From Lingula anatina (Eukaryota > Brachiopoda > Lingulata > Lingulida > Lingulidae): a DNA stretch of 64,000 nt. Positions 12,153 through 26,054 of this stretch are shown piece after piece (the stretch's first letter is position 1; the number at the start of each line of letters is the position of its first letter). A program made the position numbers and the translations under genes. The DNA lies in contig NW_019776020.1 in assembly GCF_001039355.2 (NCBI RefSeq), positions 73,264 to 137,263 of the forward strand. The letters are read 5' to 3'. The notes under the pieces are model-generated. The model did not search any database, was not told the origin of the DNA, and saw only the letters and a list, made by a program, of their open reading frames with translations.

Positions 12153-14156
12153 TTCTGATGAAAGATATTTGGTTTGAAAGGTAATTAATTAATCAATAAA
12201 ATACCGTACATGTACTTCACTATAAGAATGAATGTGGGATAGTGCCCGTCCAGTTAAGCAAAATAAAACATCATCTAATATGTACAGTAATAGTATGTAA
12301 AATATACCCATGGACTAAGCGTTAAGAAGAGACTATAACTATTCAATTTTTATTCGTTAACGCTTACTCTGAGTGCATTCTATGCAGGAGCACCCGTAGA
12401 CTTTTGAAAATTATAACCACAGTTACAAAGATACACAAAATTTACCCCAAAAGGCAATATTCTGCTTCTGATATTTTAACTTTTAGTTACGCTGTTGTGT
12501 CCTGCGATTGCGACCCAGTTTCAGTTTTGTTCTCCACAAATAATTTTACATAAAATGGTGAGAGAAAAACATTTTCTTTTCGGGGAAAAAGTTGTACGCC
12601 AAGTGCATCCATGCGTACAGTACGCCCGCGGGCGCCCTCACTATTCACGAGATACACGCACAAGTACTGTAATTAATTCAAAAAGGGTGTATAGCTGAAA
12701 AACTCACCACTGTTTTCTGGAGAGAGACATCCTCTGCGTCTGTTGCCAAACAATAGGCTTACATGATGTTAAAACGCCCTATCAACTTATCTGATACCAG
12801 AACTTTATCTCCCGTAGTGCTATACCAGTGCATTGCACCAACAAAAGAGGAAATCAAATCAGAACCAAGTTAAACCGGTAATCTATGGCCGATGATGGCA
12901 CATACATGTACAGTAGGAACGTGCCAGGATGGTTCTGGCTGTTTGGGAGTTTCAAAGAATCGCTTTGTTTTGCCGGATAAAGTCCTCTCTTAATCAAAAG
13001 TTCGTTCTAGGTTCGATCATGGAAATATATCGTTGACGTCTACGGTGTACTGGTATTATCATAGTTCCATACACTGACTATGCGGCGTAAGTGAAAAGAA
13101 ATCACTTAGTTTTATCCTGTGAAAATTAAATGTTTTTAACAAAAATATAGAAGCTATAATAAAGATATTTATGCAACAACAAACTACAGACTTGAGATTA
13201 ATTAATTTTATTAAAGCTTCAAAATACTTCATATATTGCACCCACATATATCAGCATCTTACATACGTTTTGCTCTTAAGGCTACATTTGGCAAAATTAA
13301 AATATTATCACTATTTTTGCATCTTCAATTTCTCTTGGCACTACAAGCAGGTTATTTATCAAATTGCTGGAGTTCTTTCCATAGTCCCCAACACGACAAT
13401 TAAAGGGATAAACACCTTTAATTCAACTGCTTTCTACATGTACCCCGGTACCTTATTTTCAATTACTGTTGGCTTCTTTTCTTGTTAGATGACATTGTAC
13501 AATTGTGGTGGGTCCTTTTGCATGACTGTGAACGCTACCCTAGGTTCTAGATTACTGTATTGCCAGCTCAATCTTGATTTCATATATAACCCAGCTCAAT
13601 CTTGATTTCATATATAACCCATATCTGCAATACTGCACTGTAAAGCTATTGCATGAAAAGGTATATAGTGAGCAAGCTAGCTTTATAGTGCCCCGACACT
13701 CAGGGCAGCGAATGCTGGCATATCTCCAGTAACACCAATAAGAAAGTGGAGGCTACAGAAATGCGGTACCTTAAAAGATTGTTGAGAGTGTCCTGGATGT
13801 AAAGAAAGGCCAATGTAAAAGTGTTACAACTTGAAGGAGTACAATGCTCACTGATAAAACAAATCAGAAAAGGACAAATGAAATCTCTAGGCCATACCAT
13901 CAGAAAAGACAAAATAAAATAACTTATACTCTGTTGGAAAATTGAAGGAAGACGAAGGAAAAGGAAAACAAAAAACATCATACATTGATAGCCTAATGCC
14001 TTTGCAACAAATCAACAACAACTGTCTAACAACAAGCTCATCGAATTGACTGAAATAGAATACATGTACGTAAACTGGAGGACCATGATTGTTGATGCCT
14101 GCACCAGGCCTGACACATGAAGAAGAAGAATACCAATGTCACAATTGGCACTTTTG

Positions 14157-14273
14157 TACCCTCTACCAGGGCGACAGATAGACTGTAGACTACAGACCAA
14201 AATGACCGTCTATCTATCTAGACACATATCTGTGAATATCTGTCAAATCTATCTGTCGCCCTGGTAGAGGGTA
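14157..14273. mobile_element. Mutator-like MITE with 9-bp target duplication
   Basis: A 117-bp element with perfect 25-bp terminal inverted repeats that start TACCCTCTACCAGGGCGAC and end with the reverse complement. It is flanked by identical 9-bp direct repeats, GCACTTTTG (14148-14156 and 14274-14282). A 9-bp duplication is characteristic of Mutator-superfamily transposition. The element is too short to code for anything. Confidence 0.85.
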
Positions 14274-14582
14274 GCACTTTTGCAACCTTGTAGATATATA
14301 TGTGGCATAATAGCTCTCTATATAAAAAAGAAATACTGTTTTAAAATGTATAGTACAGTAATGTGTCATGACTTTGTAAATAGATATTAAGGAAAGTTTT
14401 TTTCATGTCTTCACATCTGTGAAGTACTAAGAAAGCAAAATTTGCACCATTTCTAGCATTAAATCAAGATACTAGCATAGAGTACATTTGCACATGTAGC
14501 TTTGTTGTCTCATTAAGTGGAATGGACCATTTATAATGTTACATGTTACCTCATTTAATAATTGGCATTATATGTCCTATTG

Positions 14583-14750
14583 CAGGGGTGGATTTAGGCC
14601 ATCTTCTGGGTCTTCCGGAAGACGATCAGATTTTTAAGTTTACATTGATGGGTATCTAATTTTTTTTGTCGGAAGACGGTCAAAAATTGAGGCTTGATCA
14701 CTGAAGATAATTTGGAAGCCTGTCAGAAAATAACTCTGGATCTGCCCCTG
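14583..14750. repeat. MITE, CAGGGGCGGAT family, copy 3
   Basis: 168 bp, starts CAGGGGTGGATTTAGG and ends GGATCTGCCCCTG. Flanked on both sides by CTATTG (14577-14582, 14751-14756), a clean target duplication. Confidence 0.75.
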
Positions 14751-15206
14751 CTATTGAATGTGTACAACTTAACTGCATTCAATATTAACCAACAATATCT
14801 CATTCACCTTATCAAGCACCATTGTTATCAATTGATAATGGACACAATTACATGTACATCTAATACTCAGATTTACACAATTTGATATATTGCACAGTTA
14901 CAAACTAACTCTCTTGATTGCTGAGTTTATTGTGCAGATTGGGTCACAAAAGTTACTGAAAACCTTAATTAGCTGGTACCATTGTAAAAGAGTTGCCTTT
15001 AATAGACCCTTAAACTAAATGGGGTGCAAAATTGAACCGCCTGTACTTGGGGCTGCACTCAGTAGGGTTGGGAGGGTGGGGAGAGAGGGTTTCGGGGGAT
15101 GATGGTGCAAAATAACTGCCCCTGTGCCAGGCAAATGGCCACTGTGAATTTTAATTTAAAAAGCTTGTTCTAGCAATCTACATAACATAAAATCAAGCAA
15201 GACTTA

Positions 15207-15421
15207 GGGCGCATTCCCATAGATTTTAGATCAATCTATCCCTGTAGGGAGTCTCACTAGATTACTGTCAGATTATCTGGCTTAAATGTCCATCCTGCCT
15301 ACTACAAGCTGTAAGGGGGTGATTAACTTTCGTGCCCGCTTAGCTGACAGCAATTTAGTGTGAACCCCCAGGGACTTAGGTCAATCTAGTTGGATCGATC
15401 TAATCTCTGGGAATGGGGTCT
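15207..15421. repeat. Inverted-repeat element, ATTCCCA-AGATTT family
   Basis: Begins GCATTCCCATAGATTTTAG and ends with a CTGGGAATGG-type sequence. Internal arms carry GTCTCACTAGATTACTGTCAG and the mirrored CTGACAGCAATTTAGTG. Same family as 19990-20206, 25511-25726 and 40755-40977. Confidence 0.55.
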
Positions 15422-15756
15422 TATTCTGCTCTGATTCAAAAATTAACCCAGGTTTAATTCCATTTTTCAATTTGGGCCAACTAAGGCGTCCACACAGTTT
15501 GATGTAAAGATTAATTATAAATGTACTTGTTTGTCATACAATAATATATGTATTGCTGTACTTTGTTAATGGCTATTAGTAGTCCCCTGTACTAAAACTG
15601 TAATTTTTTAATGTAATGTAATGGATATACTGTATTTCATGTCTTCTTGCTTTTCTTATTAACCACATGAAAAATTTCACAAACTTATAGCCCAGGTTCT
15701 ATAAAAAAGGTTAATACTGTAACATAATAAATGAAAAAAAAATATGGAAACTGCAT

Positions 15757-16019
15757 TTATGCGCGGTTGTACGTGACAAGGAACTCTGGGTAGCATAGCT
15801 GCTGGTCGTAGATTACAAACTCCCTGAATAGCTTCTGAACATCTCCGCAAATAGAGTCATACTGAGGATGCTTTGTACAAATATCAGCAGTACCACAGGT
15901 GGGGTCCATACACGGAGGCTTGGAATACTTCTTAGTGGCGGTGCAGTGGAAAACTTTCCCCAGTAGTACTCGCATTATAATCATCTGTAAATTCTGTGTC
16001 TGACGTGCAGTTTTTGGGT
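15757..16019 (-). CDS. Exon: end of PARP catalytic domain
   Basis: Last coding exon. The acceptor TTTTAG lies just upstream and it is entered in phase 1. It holds the end of the PARP fold: MRVLLGK, a Cys-rich insert (KPPCMDPTCG), YDSICGD and the closing strand REFVIYDQQLCYPEFLVTY, then stop. Aligning on the CYPEFL motif puts the glutamate of REF at the position of the catalytic Glu of tankyrase and PARP1, where vertebrate PARP14, PARP15 and PARP10 have Leu or Ile. Confidence 0.9.
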
Positions 16020-19000
16020 CTAAAATGACATCAAAAATTAAGAATTAGTGAGACCTCCAATTTAGATCCCTTCGAAGAAAAAAGGGCAATTGAATATTAT
16101 TTTCAAATATCATAATACACAGATTCAGTTGAAGTTGTGATATTGTCTTTCTTTGTTGGAACAACTATCCTGAAATTTGAATAAAAAATCTGTTAAGATC
16201 TTTTCTCAGCCATTAACAAACATACACACTGACAAACCAATGTCAATGAAAATAATTATGTATATATATATATTTCACTACTTTTTCTTGTGAGAGTTGA
16301 AAATATTAATGCCATGCTAATGATTTATTGTATTTTTAAATCTAAGGGAGCATTCACATCGAGAAGAGCCGAGGTCTAATAAGGCCATGACCTAAATATG
16401 GCAGACCTACATGAAAGGGAAACAGCTTAATCCAATAATGGTCTCTCTGCTTCTCACACAGCTTCCCACGCATTGTCCCTTGACTGCTTCAATAGAGCCG
16501 AGATTTAATTAGTGTGCCTCTGCAGGGATGATGCGCGGGGAGGCGTGTGAGAAGCGGAGAGACCATTAATGGATTAAGCAGTCTTCCTTTCATGTAGGTC
16601 TGCCATATTTAGGTCCTGGCCTTACTAGACCTCGACTCTTCTCTATTTGAATGCTCCCTAAGTATCCAACAAAAAAAAAAAATCATCTTGGACTATATTG
16701 CTGCATTCAGCACAAGTGAATCTACACACTAACAGATTGGCAGATCAAATATGGCTGCCCCACTTTACAGTATGCTTTCTACTCCCCTATTAGACACTGA
16801 ATAGATTACCAGTGGGGATTGGGCAATCAGGTTTCAAGTGGTGGTCATATTTGATCCACGGATCTGTTAGTCCATGGATCAACTTGTGTTGTGAATGTGG
16901 CCTATAAATACTTTAAAGAATCGTACCTGAATACTGATCAGCCTTGGTGGATTTCTCAGCACAGTAAATTCCTCTGCCAAACATGCCTGTGTCTTGACCC
17001 AGTTTCTCAGTGGGGCCTGACATTAACATTCCCTCCACTGCTTCTGCCTTGGTGCCATGGAACAGATAGCATTCATTGATCTCTTCCACTAGATCATAAT
17101 TCCTTGATAAATTTGGAAGTGTTTGTATGACCCTCTGTGTTTCAACTTGTCTGATTCGCACACTCCTTAATTTGTGAAGAGCTTTGATTTCTCCTCTTAC
17201 AGCTTCCAAACAAAACTCACGTCTACGTCCTGCGTAGCGATGATACAATTTTGGATTTTCAATCCTCTGTACTTTGGTGATGTGTAGCCGTCTGTGGGTT
17301 AATCCATGTGCATCTCGACCTTGTCCTACTTTACTGGAATCAAAGGTCTGGATCATGAGTTGTACTACCTCATTGAAAGTGGCGTCATCATCATGAAGTC
17401 TAACAAGTTTATATGGCTTTTGGCTTTTTCCTGTTATCAAACCTTTCACATTAGAGAACATTGTCTTTAAAGGGTTAGTAAAATGGGTCCAGTAATCTGG
17501 TTCATTATTGTCCAAGCTTCCTGCTAGAAATTGAACATACTTCACACGGTTTCCACCTCTCTGGAAAGATTTTTTCTCTTCTCTTTGTCTTTGGGAGTCT
17601 AGATCACCTACACTTCCAGACAGTAATTTTTTGTTGACAAATTCTAAGATGTCTGATTTTGCCATAGCAACGCTGCTTCGTTCTCCTGTTATTATGACTT
17701 CAGGTCGTCTTTTATCTAAAATACAGTAAATGACATATGATTATTTTAACTGACACTTTATTTTTTAAACATAAAATGTATCTTAGTTTGCACAAGCAAG
17801 TTTTTAAATATTGTGTACATACAGTAGTTTCAGTTATTACAAAAATATTGTATAAATATTTATTTGTTAAAAGAAAAATGATCAATCCACTTTCTCTTTT
17901 CAGAGACACAAATCAAAACACATAAAAAATTTCACATAATGAACAAAATTTCCAAATTTCTTATTCATACCTATTCTTAATTCCACTCCTTTCTTTGCTA
18001 TTTCACTCTCAAGTTTCCCGAACTCTCTTCCTCCAAATTGTCTCATAAGATGCTTGTCAATTGGGACCACTTGTTTGTCACAATTTTCCTTGAGGGCAGA
18101 TTCCACACTTCGTCTCACTGCTTGTGCTTTTACTTGAGACTCGGCAAAAATGTGAAAAACAGGATAAGGTTGTCTGATTTCTTTGGGTTCAAACGAAGTG
18201 GTTTGATCATGATCTGAAATATTTTTTAAAGCATAAAATTAGACCTTTTTTTAACTAAACTATTTAAATTTTACAAAAATCTATTATAGTGCCTGTAACA
18301 AAACAGGCATGAGTAAAATCCCATAAAAGCTCTTTATGTTGCTGACAAGAATTTACTTAGGTAATGTTATCTACTGTAGTCTACACTGCCAAATATATTA
18401 CAATAGTTCATTGAACTTTACATTCAATAATACACTCAGTTTTGTAATGTCATATAATGTCATACAACACTGTAAATATCTCATTTTGATTGTGTTTTAA
18501 AGTGGCGTGATCTGAATTGAGTGGTGTTTAGTTCACATTCACAACAGCAGACCCACGGATCAAATATGATGACCCATGTAACTGACAAGTAGCTATTTTT
18601 AGTAGTGTCTTGACCTTAATTGTAGTATCGGTGTTGATAGTATTTAGTTTTTGCGGGCACGTGTTTGTTAGACAAGTCAGATNGTATGGTAATGGATGTT
18701 AAATTTTGGATTGGTGTTATAGTTTTAATATTAAATGATAGTTTAAGTAAATTGTGGGATTCACAATTTAAGGGAGCCATGTAACTGACAAGTAGCTATT
18801 TTTAGTAGTGTCTTGACCTTAATTGTAGTATCGGTGTTGATAGTATTTAGTTTTTGCCGGCACGTGTTTGTTAGACAAGTCAGATTCTCGCAACGAGTTT
18901 CACGTTGATTCAGATGAAAGTTGTTACCAGTTGTTTCCAGTTGAAAGTAGATGAAAGTTGATGTAAGTTGACATAAGTTGATGTTAGACAATAAACAGTA

Positions 19001-22000
19001 CCATTTGTTACCAGTTGATGTTATATATCGTTGACAATTGAATAAAATTGGACTGACACCCGCAACAACCCACTTAAAAAGCTTGCTGCATAATCCCCTC
19101 ATAGACACTAAATGGATTTCCTGCAGGGATTATGTGACAAGCTTTCAAGTGGGTCGGCCATATTTGATCTGGGGATCTGTAAGTCTGCTGTTGTGAGTGC
19201 AGCCTTAAATTGATCTTTGCAACAATTCTCATTTTTAAAAATTAAAATGCCAGGCCCGTAGCCAGGGGGAGTTCAGGGGGTTCGAATGAACTGCCCTTTT
19301 TGCTGAGAATAGGTCCACTCTGGGTAAAATTTAATCTAGGTACATGAAGTTTTTTATAGAAAAAGGTCCCCATTTTCAGAAAAAGTACCCCCCTTTTGAA
19401 ATTGCTGGCTACGGGCCTGAATGCCCTGATTGCCTGATGCCCTGATGTCTTGTCTACTTCCCTACTAAAACTTTCTACAGAAATCCAGGGCTACCGGAGG
19501 AGGAATCGTACCAGAGGAATCATACAATCACCTGTACTCTCATCATTTTATAATGAAGACTACACACATACAGCTTACCTTGAGAATGTTGTCTACTGTG
19601 GCGCCCTCTAGGAGATCTTCCTCCTGACTTGGATGCTAGCTCATCTTGGAAGTCTTGGAAGGTGTTGGCATCATATACCATTAGGTTGACATACTGAAAG
19701 AGACAGCAAAGCAATAAATAACAATTGTTTATTATATAATTTTATATAACATAGATGGGCAACAGTGCCAGTGTGCCCACAAGTAATTTGTAGCAACAGA
19801 AAATGTGTTAGACTTACATTTAACCTGTATCTATGACAAAAAAAAAATGAACAACATCTACAATTTGAGATGCCAACAACATTAAATTATCAAACAAATT
19901 ACAGACAGTACCTGAATGAAGCTACAGGACTTAAATTTAACCCTTAGACTTATCTACAAAAATAAATAAATAAGTAAATAACACCTAGACTGCATTCCCA
20001 CAGATTTAGATCGATCCATCTGGATTGACCTAACTCCCTAGGGGGTTCATGCTAAACTGCTGTCTGCCGAGCGCCCACTATAGTGAATTACCCCCTTACA
20101 GCTTTCAGTTCGCAGGACAGACATTTAAGCTGGTTAAGCTGACCCCAATCTAGTGAGACTCCCCAGGGGGATAGATTGATCTAAAATCTGTGGGAATGGC
20201 CTCCTACACTGACAATTTGACATGCAAACAAAATATGCACCAATCAATCAATCAATCAAACTCAGCACCTTCAGACTTGTTCTTCCTTTGGAAAGTTTTT
20301 GGCACTCCTCCAGAATAGTTTGAGCCACCAGCGGCGGGCTGTACTTGAGGTTACCGCAGCCAATGGAGGGAAACGCTATGGAAGTCAGGTCGTCCTTTGA
20401 TGCCATTTGGAGACATTCAGAGATAACTCTGCTTAGGATCTGCAATTAATGAAAAAGAGCTCTGATTGTACAGAAAGATAGTGTGTGTGTGTGTGTGTGC
20501 GTGTGAGAGAGAGAGAGATAGAGAGAGAGGGGGGAAGAGAGAGAGAGAGAGCAAATAAACTGTATAACAAATCAGTCTGAGAGTGATATGCATCATGCTG
20601 CATCAACCAAGAAACAACCTCCAATGTTGTACCAAATGCACATTTAAAAAATTTCAACAGCATTAATGCTTTCACATATCCTTGTAGCATAAATATACTC
20701 ACTTTTTCTCCCTTCCCACGGGAATAAGTTGGAAGGACCACGTGATAGACTACCTCACAATTTTCAGACAAACTCCCATATTTCCTCGTCACTACCACCT
20801 CACCAAAACTGGCACTCACTGTACTAAGTTCCTGAAATGTACAATTAAATAAAGCTACCAGTATGTCTAAAGTCTACTGTTTGATTGTCCAAAACAGCTC
20901 TAAATCTACATACATGTAGATAACTGACATACCTGAAAAAATTTTATGGCTCATTTCATAAAAATGTCCAGAATGTGTTTACACAATGACCAAAATGAGA
21001 AAAAATAAACACTGATAATAAAACTTAAACATTCAAATGCTTATTTTCAAATAGTACACAGTTAATGAAATAATATTCTATAACCTACAGACTTTGCCTT
21101 CAGACAAACATATTTCAAAAAGTAGTTATCACATGCAACATATAAATGGAAACTCTTAAGCTGTGTTCAGAATAGGAGTTATTGTACAAGCACAATCGAT
21201 CTATCTCAGCTAGCATTCTCAGTGATGTGCAGTCAGTGTAATCAGCTTTATGACCCAACAGTAACTTTAAGTACTGGAAAACTTTGTGGTCCATGACGTT
21301 GTTCATGCTGCTTTGAGAAGGGACATACTAAGTTTATGAATTTATACTCTATAACAATCAGACTTTGCATTCAGACAAACATGTTTAAAAATGAGTTTTC
21401 AAATGTATGGGTGTATTACAGACATGAGCCTATGTTTCCAAAAAAAAACCTCGAACATTTATCATATTACCAAACACCTTACCGTCCAATGGTCTGGAGG
21501 GAGGGGGGGGGTCGCCTTAGGAATTGAATTAAAAAATGTGGAATTGCTGCGGAAAAAGCTCATGTATGGGTGTATTAGATAATTATAAATGACAACTCTT
21601 ACATCTTGCAGTTCTTGTCCTCCCACTCTGAGGAACTGTCTGGCTATCTGACCATGCTCTAAGTTCAGGTCCTTTCCAACTACATTCACCAACACAGATG
21701 ACTGAAATATTATTATTATTATTTTTCATAAGTGAAAGTTGTAAAACCTGAAAATCCAGAAAATGTAGCTTGCAATTTGTTATTGCAAAAAAAGAAAAAA
21801 ATTATAACAATCTTGAAATATGGCATATAATTTTAATATCATTTATAACAAACTCATTTCAAACTGAAGTATTGGTATCATTACTTTTAATTATTATATA
21901 TTTTAATATCTTAAAATCACTTCACACCAAAATCACAAAAAAAGACCAAAATACATGTACCATTACGAAAGCTATCATTGTATTTACTTAATTATTTCTG

Positions 22001-25000
22001 ATTTATACAATGTTAATAAAAATAATATACAGAAGCTTTACACATTGTTAATAAAAATAAACAATAAAAATAATGAAACTTGACCCAACTCACTCTCTTC
22101 TCTTTAGTTATATCCCCTTGCTGTAAAGTCACTGTAATTCCACCTGTTTTCCACATGGTGTCACTTGCATTGTCTCTCCCTCTATCTCTGCTGCCCCGAT
22201 TTCTGCTGCGGGGTCTGTCCTCATCTTCATCACTACTGTAGGCTGCTGCAGCACCTCTTGGAGAAGAGTGAGTCGAGTTTCTGAAATAAATCAAGAATCT
22301 TTATAATATCCCATTTTGTGCAGAGGGTGGTGTAAAGGTTTAATAAATCAGTCTGACATTATTCATCATTTTTGGCCAGTGGCAAATTTTGTTATCCCCT
22401 TTAAGTTTTTTTGTAAGAAATGAAAAAATGATTACTTTTTTATAATATAAACTCCAGAGATCACTAGCAGGATATTCGAGTCTTAGAATTACAGTAAACC
22501 ACAAATGCATATATTTCAAAATGTCTACATCAATTTTAACACTAATCCATCTTGTTCCAATATGAATATGCATTTGGTTTTTATTTAAACTAAGAAAAGA
22601 CATTGATTTGGCAAATTCTTAAGTGTAAATTTGATTCTGAGGCAATAAATTGGCAGGTGTCAATTCAGCAGGAGTACCTGGGAGTAATAGGGGGGCGTTG
22701 TCTAGCCTCTACTTCAATCACACACTGGTGCTGGCTCTCCAGAGACTTCAGCAGACTTTGGCCTAGTTGCTGTCTTGTCAGGAAATGAAACATGCCTGGA
22801 AACAAACAATGGTATTCAGTGATAAACAGAAGGCTGAAGCAATGAAGAAGTGCAGAAAGATAAAGCAAACTTATGGCTATGCTGTAACACGGGTCATACT
22901 GAAAATTTGTCATCTTCTTTCAGGGACAGATTCTTGATTTTTAGTAAAGGAAAGGGGTGTGTGAATCCCAGTACGCCATCCCTGCCAATTGTGCCATTTG
23001 CCTTGGGTTTCACATATAAATATATATATCTTGTTTAAATACAACTCTACTCTATCCCCCAACCCTACCCTCCAGCTGCAATCCTACGTACATAATCACA
23101 TCAAACACAGTCACACCTAGCACAGTCACATGTAACACAATAACATCTAACACAATCACATATAACACAATAACATCTAACACGGTCACATCTAACACAA
23201 GCACATCTCAAACAATCACAATCCCCCACACAGTCACTTCTACCACATTACGTTGCCATGGTTACATACCTGGCGTGGACCCTTGGAAGGTCACATGACC
23301 AATCTCTTTGAGCAGTTTGTTCACTTCATCTTTAAATTGTTCCACATCTTCCCTTACTCCGCTGACTGTCAGGTGATTGTCTTTGAAATTAAAGCTTATC
23401 CCCATCTTGGTCTTGGGTTGCCTGAAAAGATCATCATTTATTATGCATGTAACTAAATGAGGTTAAGGTAGTAAAAGTGCACTCAGAGCAGCAGACTAAC
23501 AGTTGACATACTAGAAGAGAAATGTCATGACATTGTCTAATTTTAAAAAGAATACTTGGGTGTTTGGCAAAATAAAGAAACATACTGGTATAGTACTAGA
23601 AAACCATTGTAATAAATTGTTTCAATACTGGTATAATATCTTAATTAAAGTAATGCATGTTTAGACTCAAGCAATCCAAATCACTTTCTACTAAAAATGA
23701 AATAATCTTTTGACACTTATAATGTTGACAAAAACTAGTTACATAATCACCAAACAACTATTGACTGAACTTAACTTTAATAAACTGATAAAAACTAAAG
23801 TGTTATCAGACTGACCTTGACCTTGACCTCTGTCAAGGTCACTGCACAGGTGATTAACACCATGCACTTACCTCACAGCGCCTTTTATTCTAGCTTCACA
23901 GTGAGTCTTTAAATAAGAAAGCTTTCCTCTTTTGTCCACTGGTATTGTTGATGAAACAATGGTGTTTTCCTGAGAATGAAAAGTGCGTACAATAGTGCAA
24001 CAAATAGCAATCCCACTTTTTGTTAACTTTAAATACATTTACATGTACCAGTGCCAGTATATTAACATTTCATACAGTAGCAAGGGCCAGCTGCAGTCTT
24101 TTACAATTACAGTGAAATATCATATTAATAATCTAAATGCCATTTGCTTTGGTATGAGACTCTGTAACAGAAAATTAAAATTATAGAAAAATTTATTTCA
24201 AGCAAAGTGTTCTGACAAATAAGTAGTAAAGCAACCTCCAAATAATTAAAATTGCATTCTATAATACAGACAATCACATTCATTGTTGTCAAAAAAAAAA
24301 AAAAAAAACCTTAACAGTCTGAGGTNGGGGGTTCTTTCGAACCCCCCGAACCCCCCCTGGCTACGGGCCTATAATGTAATCTAGTCTACACTGCCACCAA
24401 ATATTACAATAGTTCATTGAACTTGGCATTCAGTATTACACTCAGTTTCCCAATGTCATATAATGTCATACAATATTGTAACAATGTCTCATTTTGATTG
24501 TGTATTAAAGTGGCGTGATCTGTATTGAGTGGTGTTTAGGTCACATTCACAACAGCAGACCAACAGATTCACGGACCAAATATGGCCTTCCACTTAAAAT
24601 CTTGCTGCATACGGTAATCCCCTAATAGACACTAAATAGATTTCCTGCAGGGATTATGTGACAAGCATTCAAGTGGGTCGGTCATATTTGATCTGGGGAT
24701 CTGTAAGTCTGCTGTTGTGAGTGCAGCCTTAGATTGATCTTTGCAACAATTCTCATTTTTAAAAATTAAAATGCCAGGCCCATAGCCAGGGGGAGTTCGG
24801 GGGGTTCGAATGAACTGCCCTTTTTGCTGAGAAAAGGTCCACTCTGGGTAAAATTTAATCTAGGTACATGAAGTTTTTTATAGAAAAAGGTCCCCATTTT
24901 CAGAAAAAGAACCCCCCTTTTGAAATTGCTGGCTACGGGCCTGAATGCCCTGATTACCTGATGCCCTGATGTCTTGTCTACTTCCCTACTAAAACTTTCT

Positions 25001-25760
25001 ACAGAAATCCAGGGCTACTGGAGGAGGAATCGTACCAGAGGAATCATACAATCACCTATACTCTCATCATTTTATAATGAAGACTACAGACATACAGCTT
25101 ACCTTGAGAATGTTGTCTACTGTGGCGCCCTCTAGGAGAACTTCCTCCTGACTTGGATGCTAGCTCATCTTGGAAGTCTTGGAAGGTGTTGGCATCATAT
25201 ACCATAAGGTTGACATACTGAAAGAGACAGCAAAACAATAAATAACAATTGTTTATTATATAATTTTATATAACATAGATGGGCAACAGTGCCAGTGTGC
25301 CCACAAGTAATTTGTAGCAACAGAAAATGTGTTAGACTTACATTTAACCTGTATCTATGACAAAAAAAATGAACAACATCTACAATTTGAGATGCCAACA
25401 ACATTAAATTATCAAACAAATTACAGACAGTACCTGGATGAAGCTACAGGACTTAAATTTAACCCTTAGACTTATCTACAAAAATAAATAAATAAGTAAA
25501 TAACACCTAGACTGCATTCCCACAGATTTAGATCGATCCATCTGGATTGAACTAACTCCCTAGGGGGTTCATGCTTAACTGCTGTCTGCCGAGTGCCCAC
25601 TATAGTGAATTACCCCCTTACAGCTTTCAGTTCGCAAGACAGACATTTAAGCCAGTTAAGCTGACCCCAATCTAGTGAGACTCCCCAGGGGGATAGATCG
25701 ATCTAAAATCTGTGGGAATGGCTTCCTACACTGACAATTTGACATGCAAACAAAATGTGC

Positions 25761-25794
<34 letters not shown>

Positions 25795-26012
25795 CTCAGC
25801 ACCTTCAGACTTGTTCTTCCTTTGGAAAGTTTTTGGCACTCCTCCAGAATAGTTTGAGCCACCAGCGGCGGGCTATACTTGAGGTTACCGCAGCCAATGG
25901 AGGGAAACGCTATGGAAGTGAGGTCATCCTTTGATGCCATTTGGAGACATTCAGAGATAACTCTGCTTAGGATCTGCAATTAATGAAAAAGAGCTCTGAT
26001 TGTACAGAAAGA

Positions 26013-26054
<42 letters not shown>

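Larger units (their letters stand above)
12153..15756. other. Intergenic region between membrane-protein gene and PARP14-like gene
   Basis: No coding exon supported. Contains the Mutator-like MITE at 14157-14273, a CAGGGG-family MITE at 14583-14750, an inverted-repeat element at 15207-15421 and a 30-bp direct duplication at about 13561-13620. Confidence 0.55.
18381..24325. other. Segmental duplicate, copy A
   Basis: Shares exon and intron sequence, MITEs, microsatellites and order with 24327-30310. The right end (CCTTAACAGTCTGAG) matches 30300-30314 and stops at the N at 24326. It contains eight exons of the PARP14-like gene. Differences from copy B are scattered substitutions, microsatellite length, and a ~390-bp shorter minisatellite. 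Confidence 0.9.

Noticed and set aside
16927-17715. WWE domain before the catalytic domain
   Set aside because: The region between the KH-like unit and EPDYWTHF lacks the paired Trp and Glu pattern.
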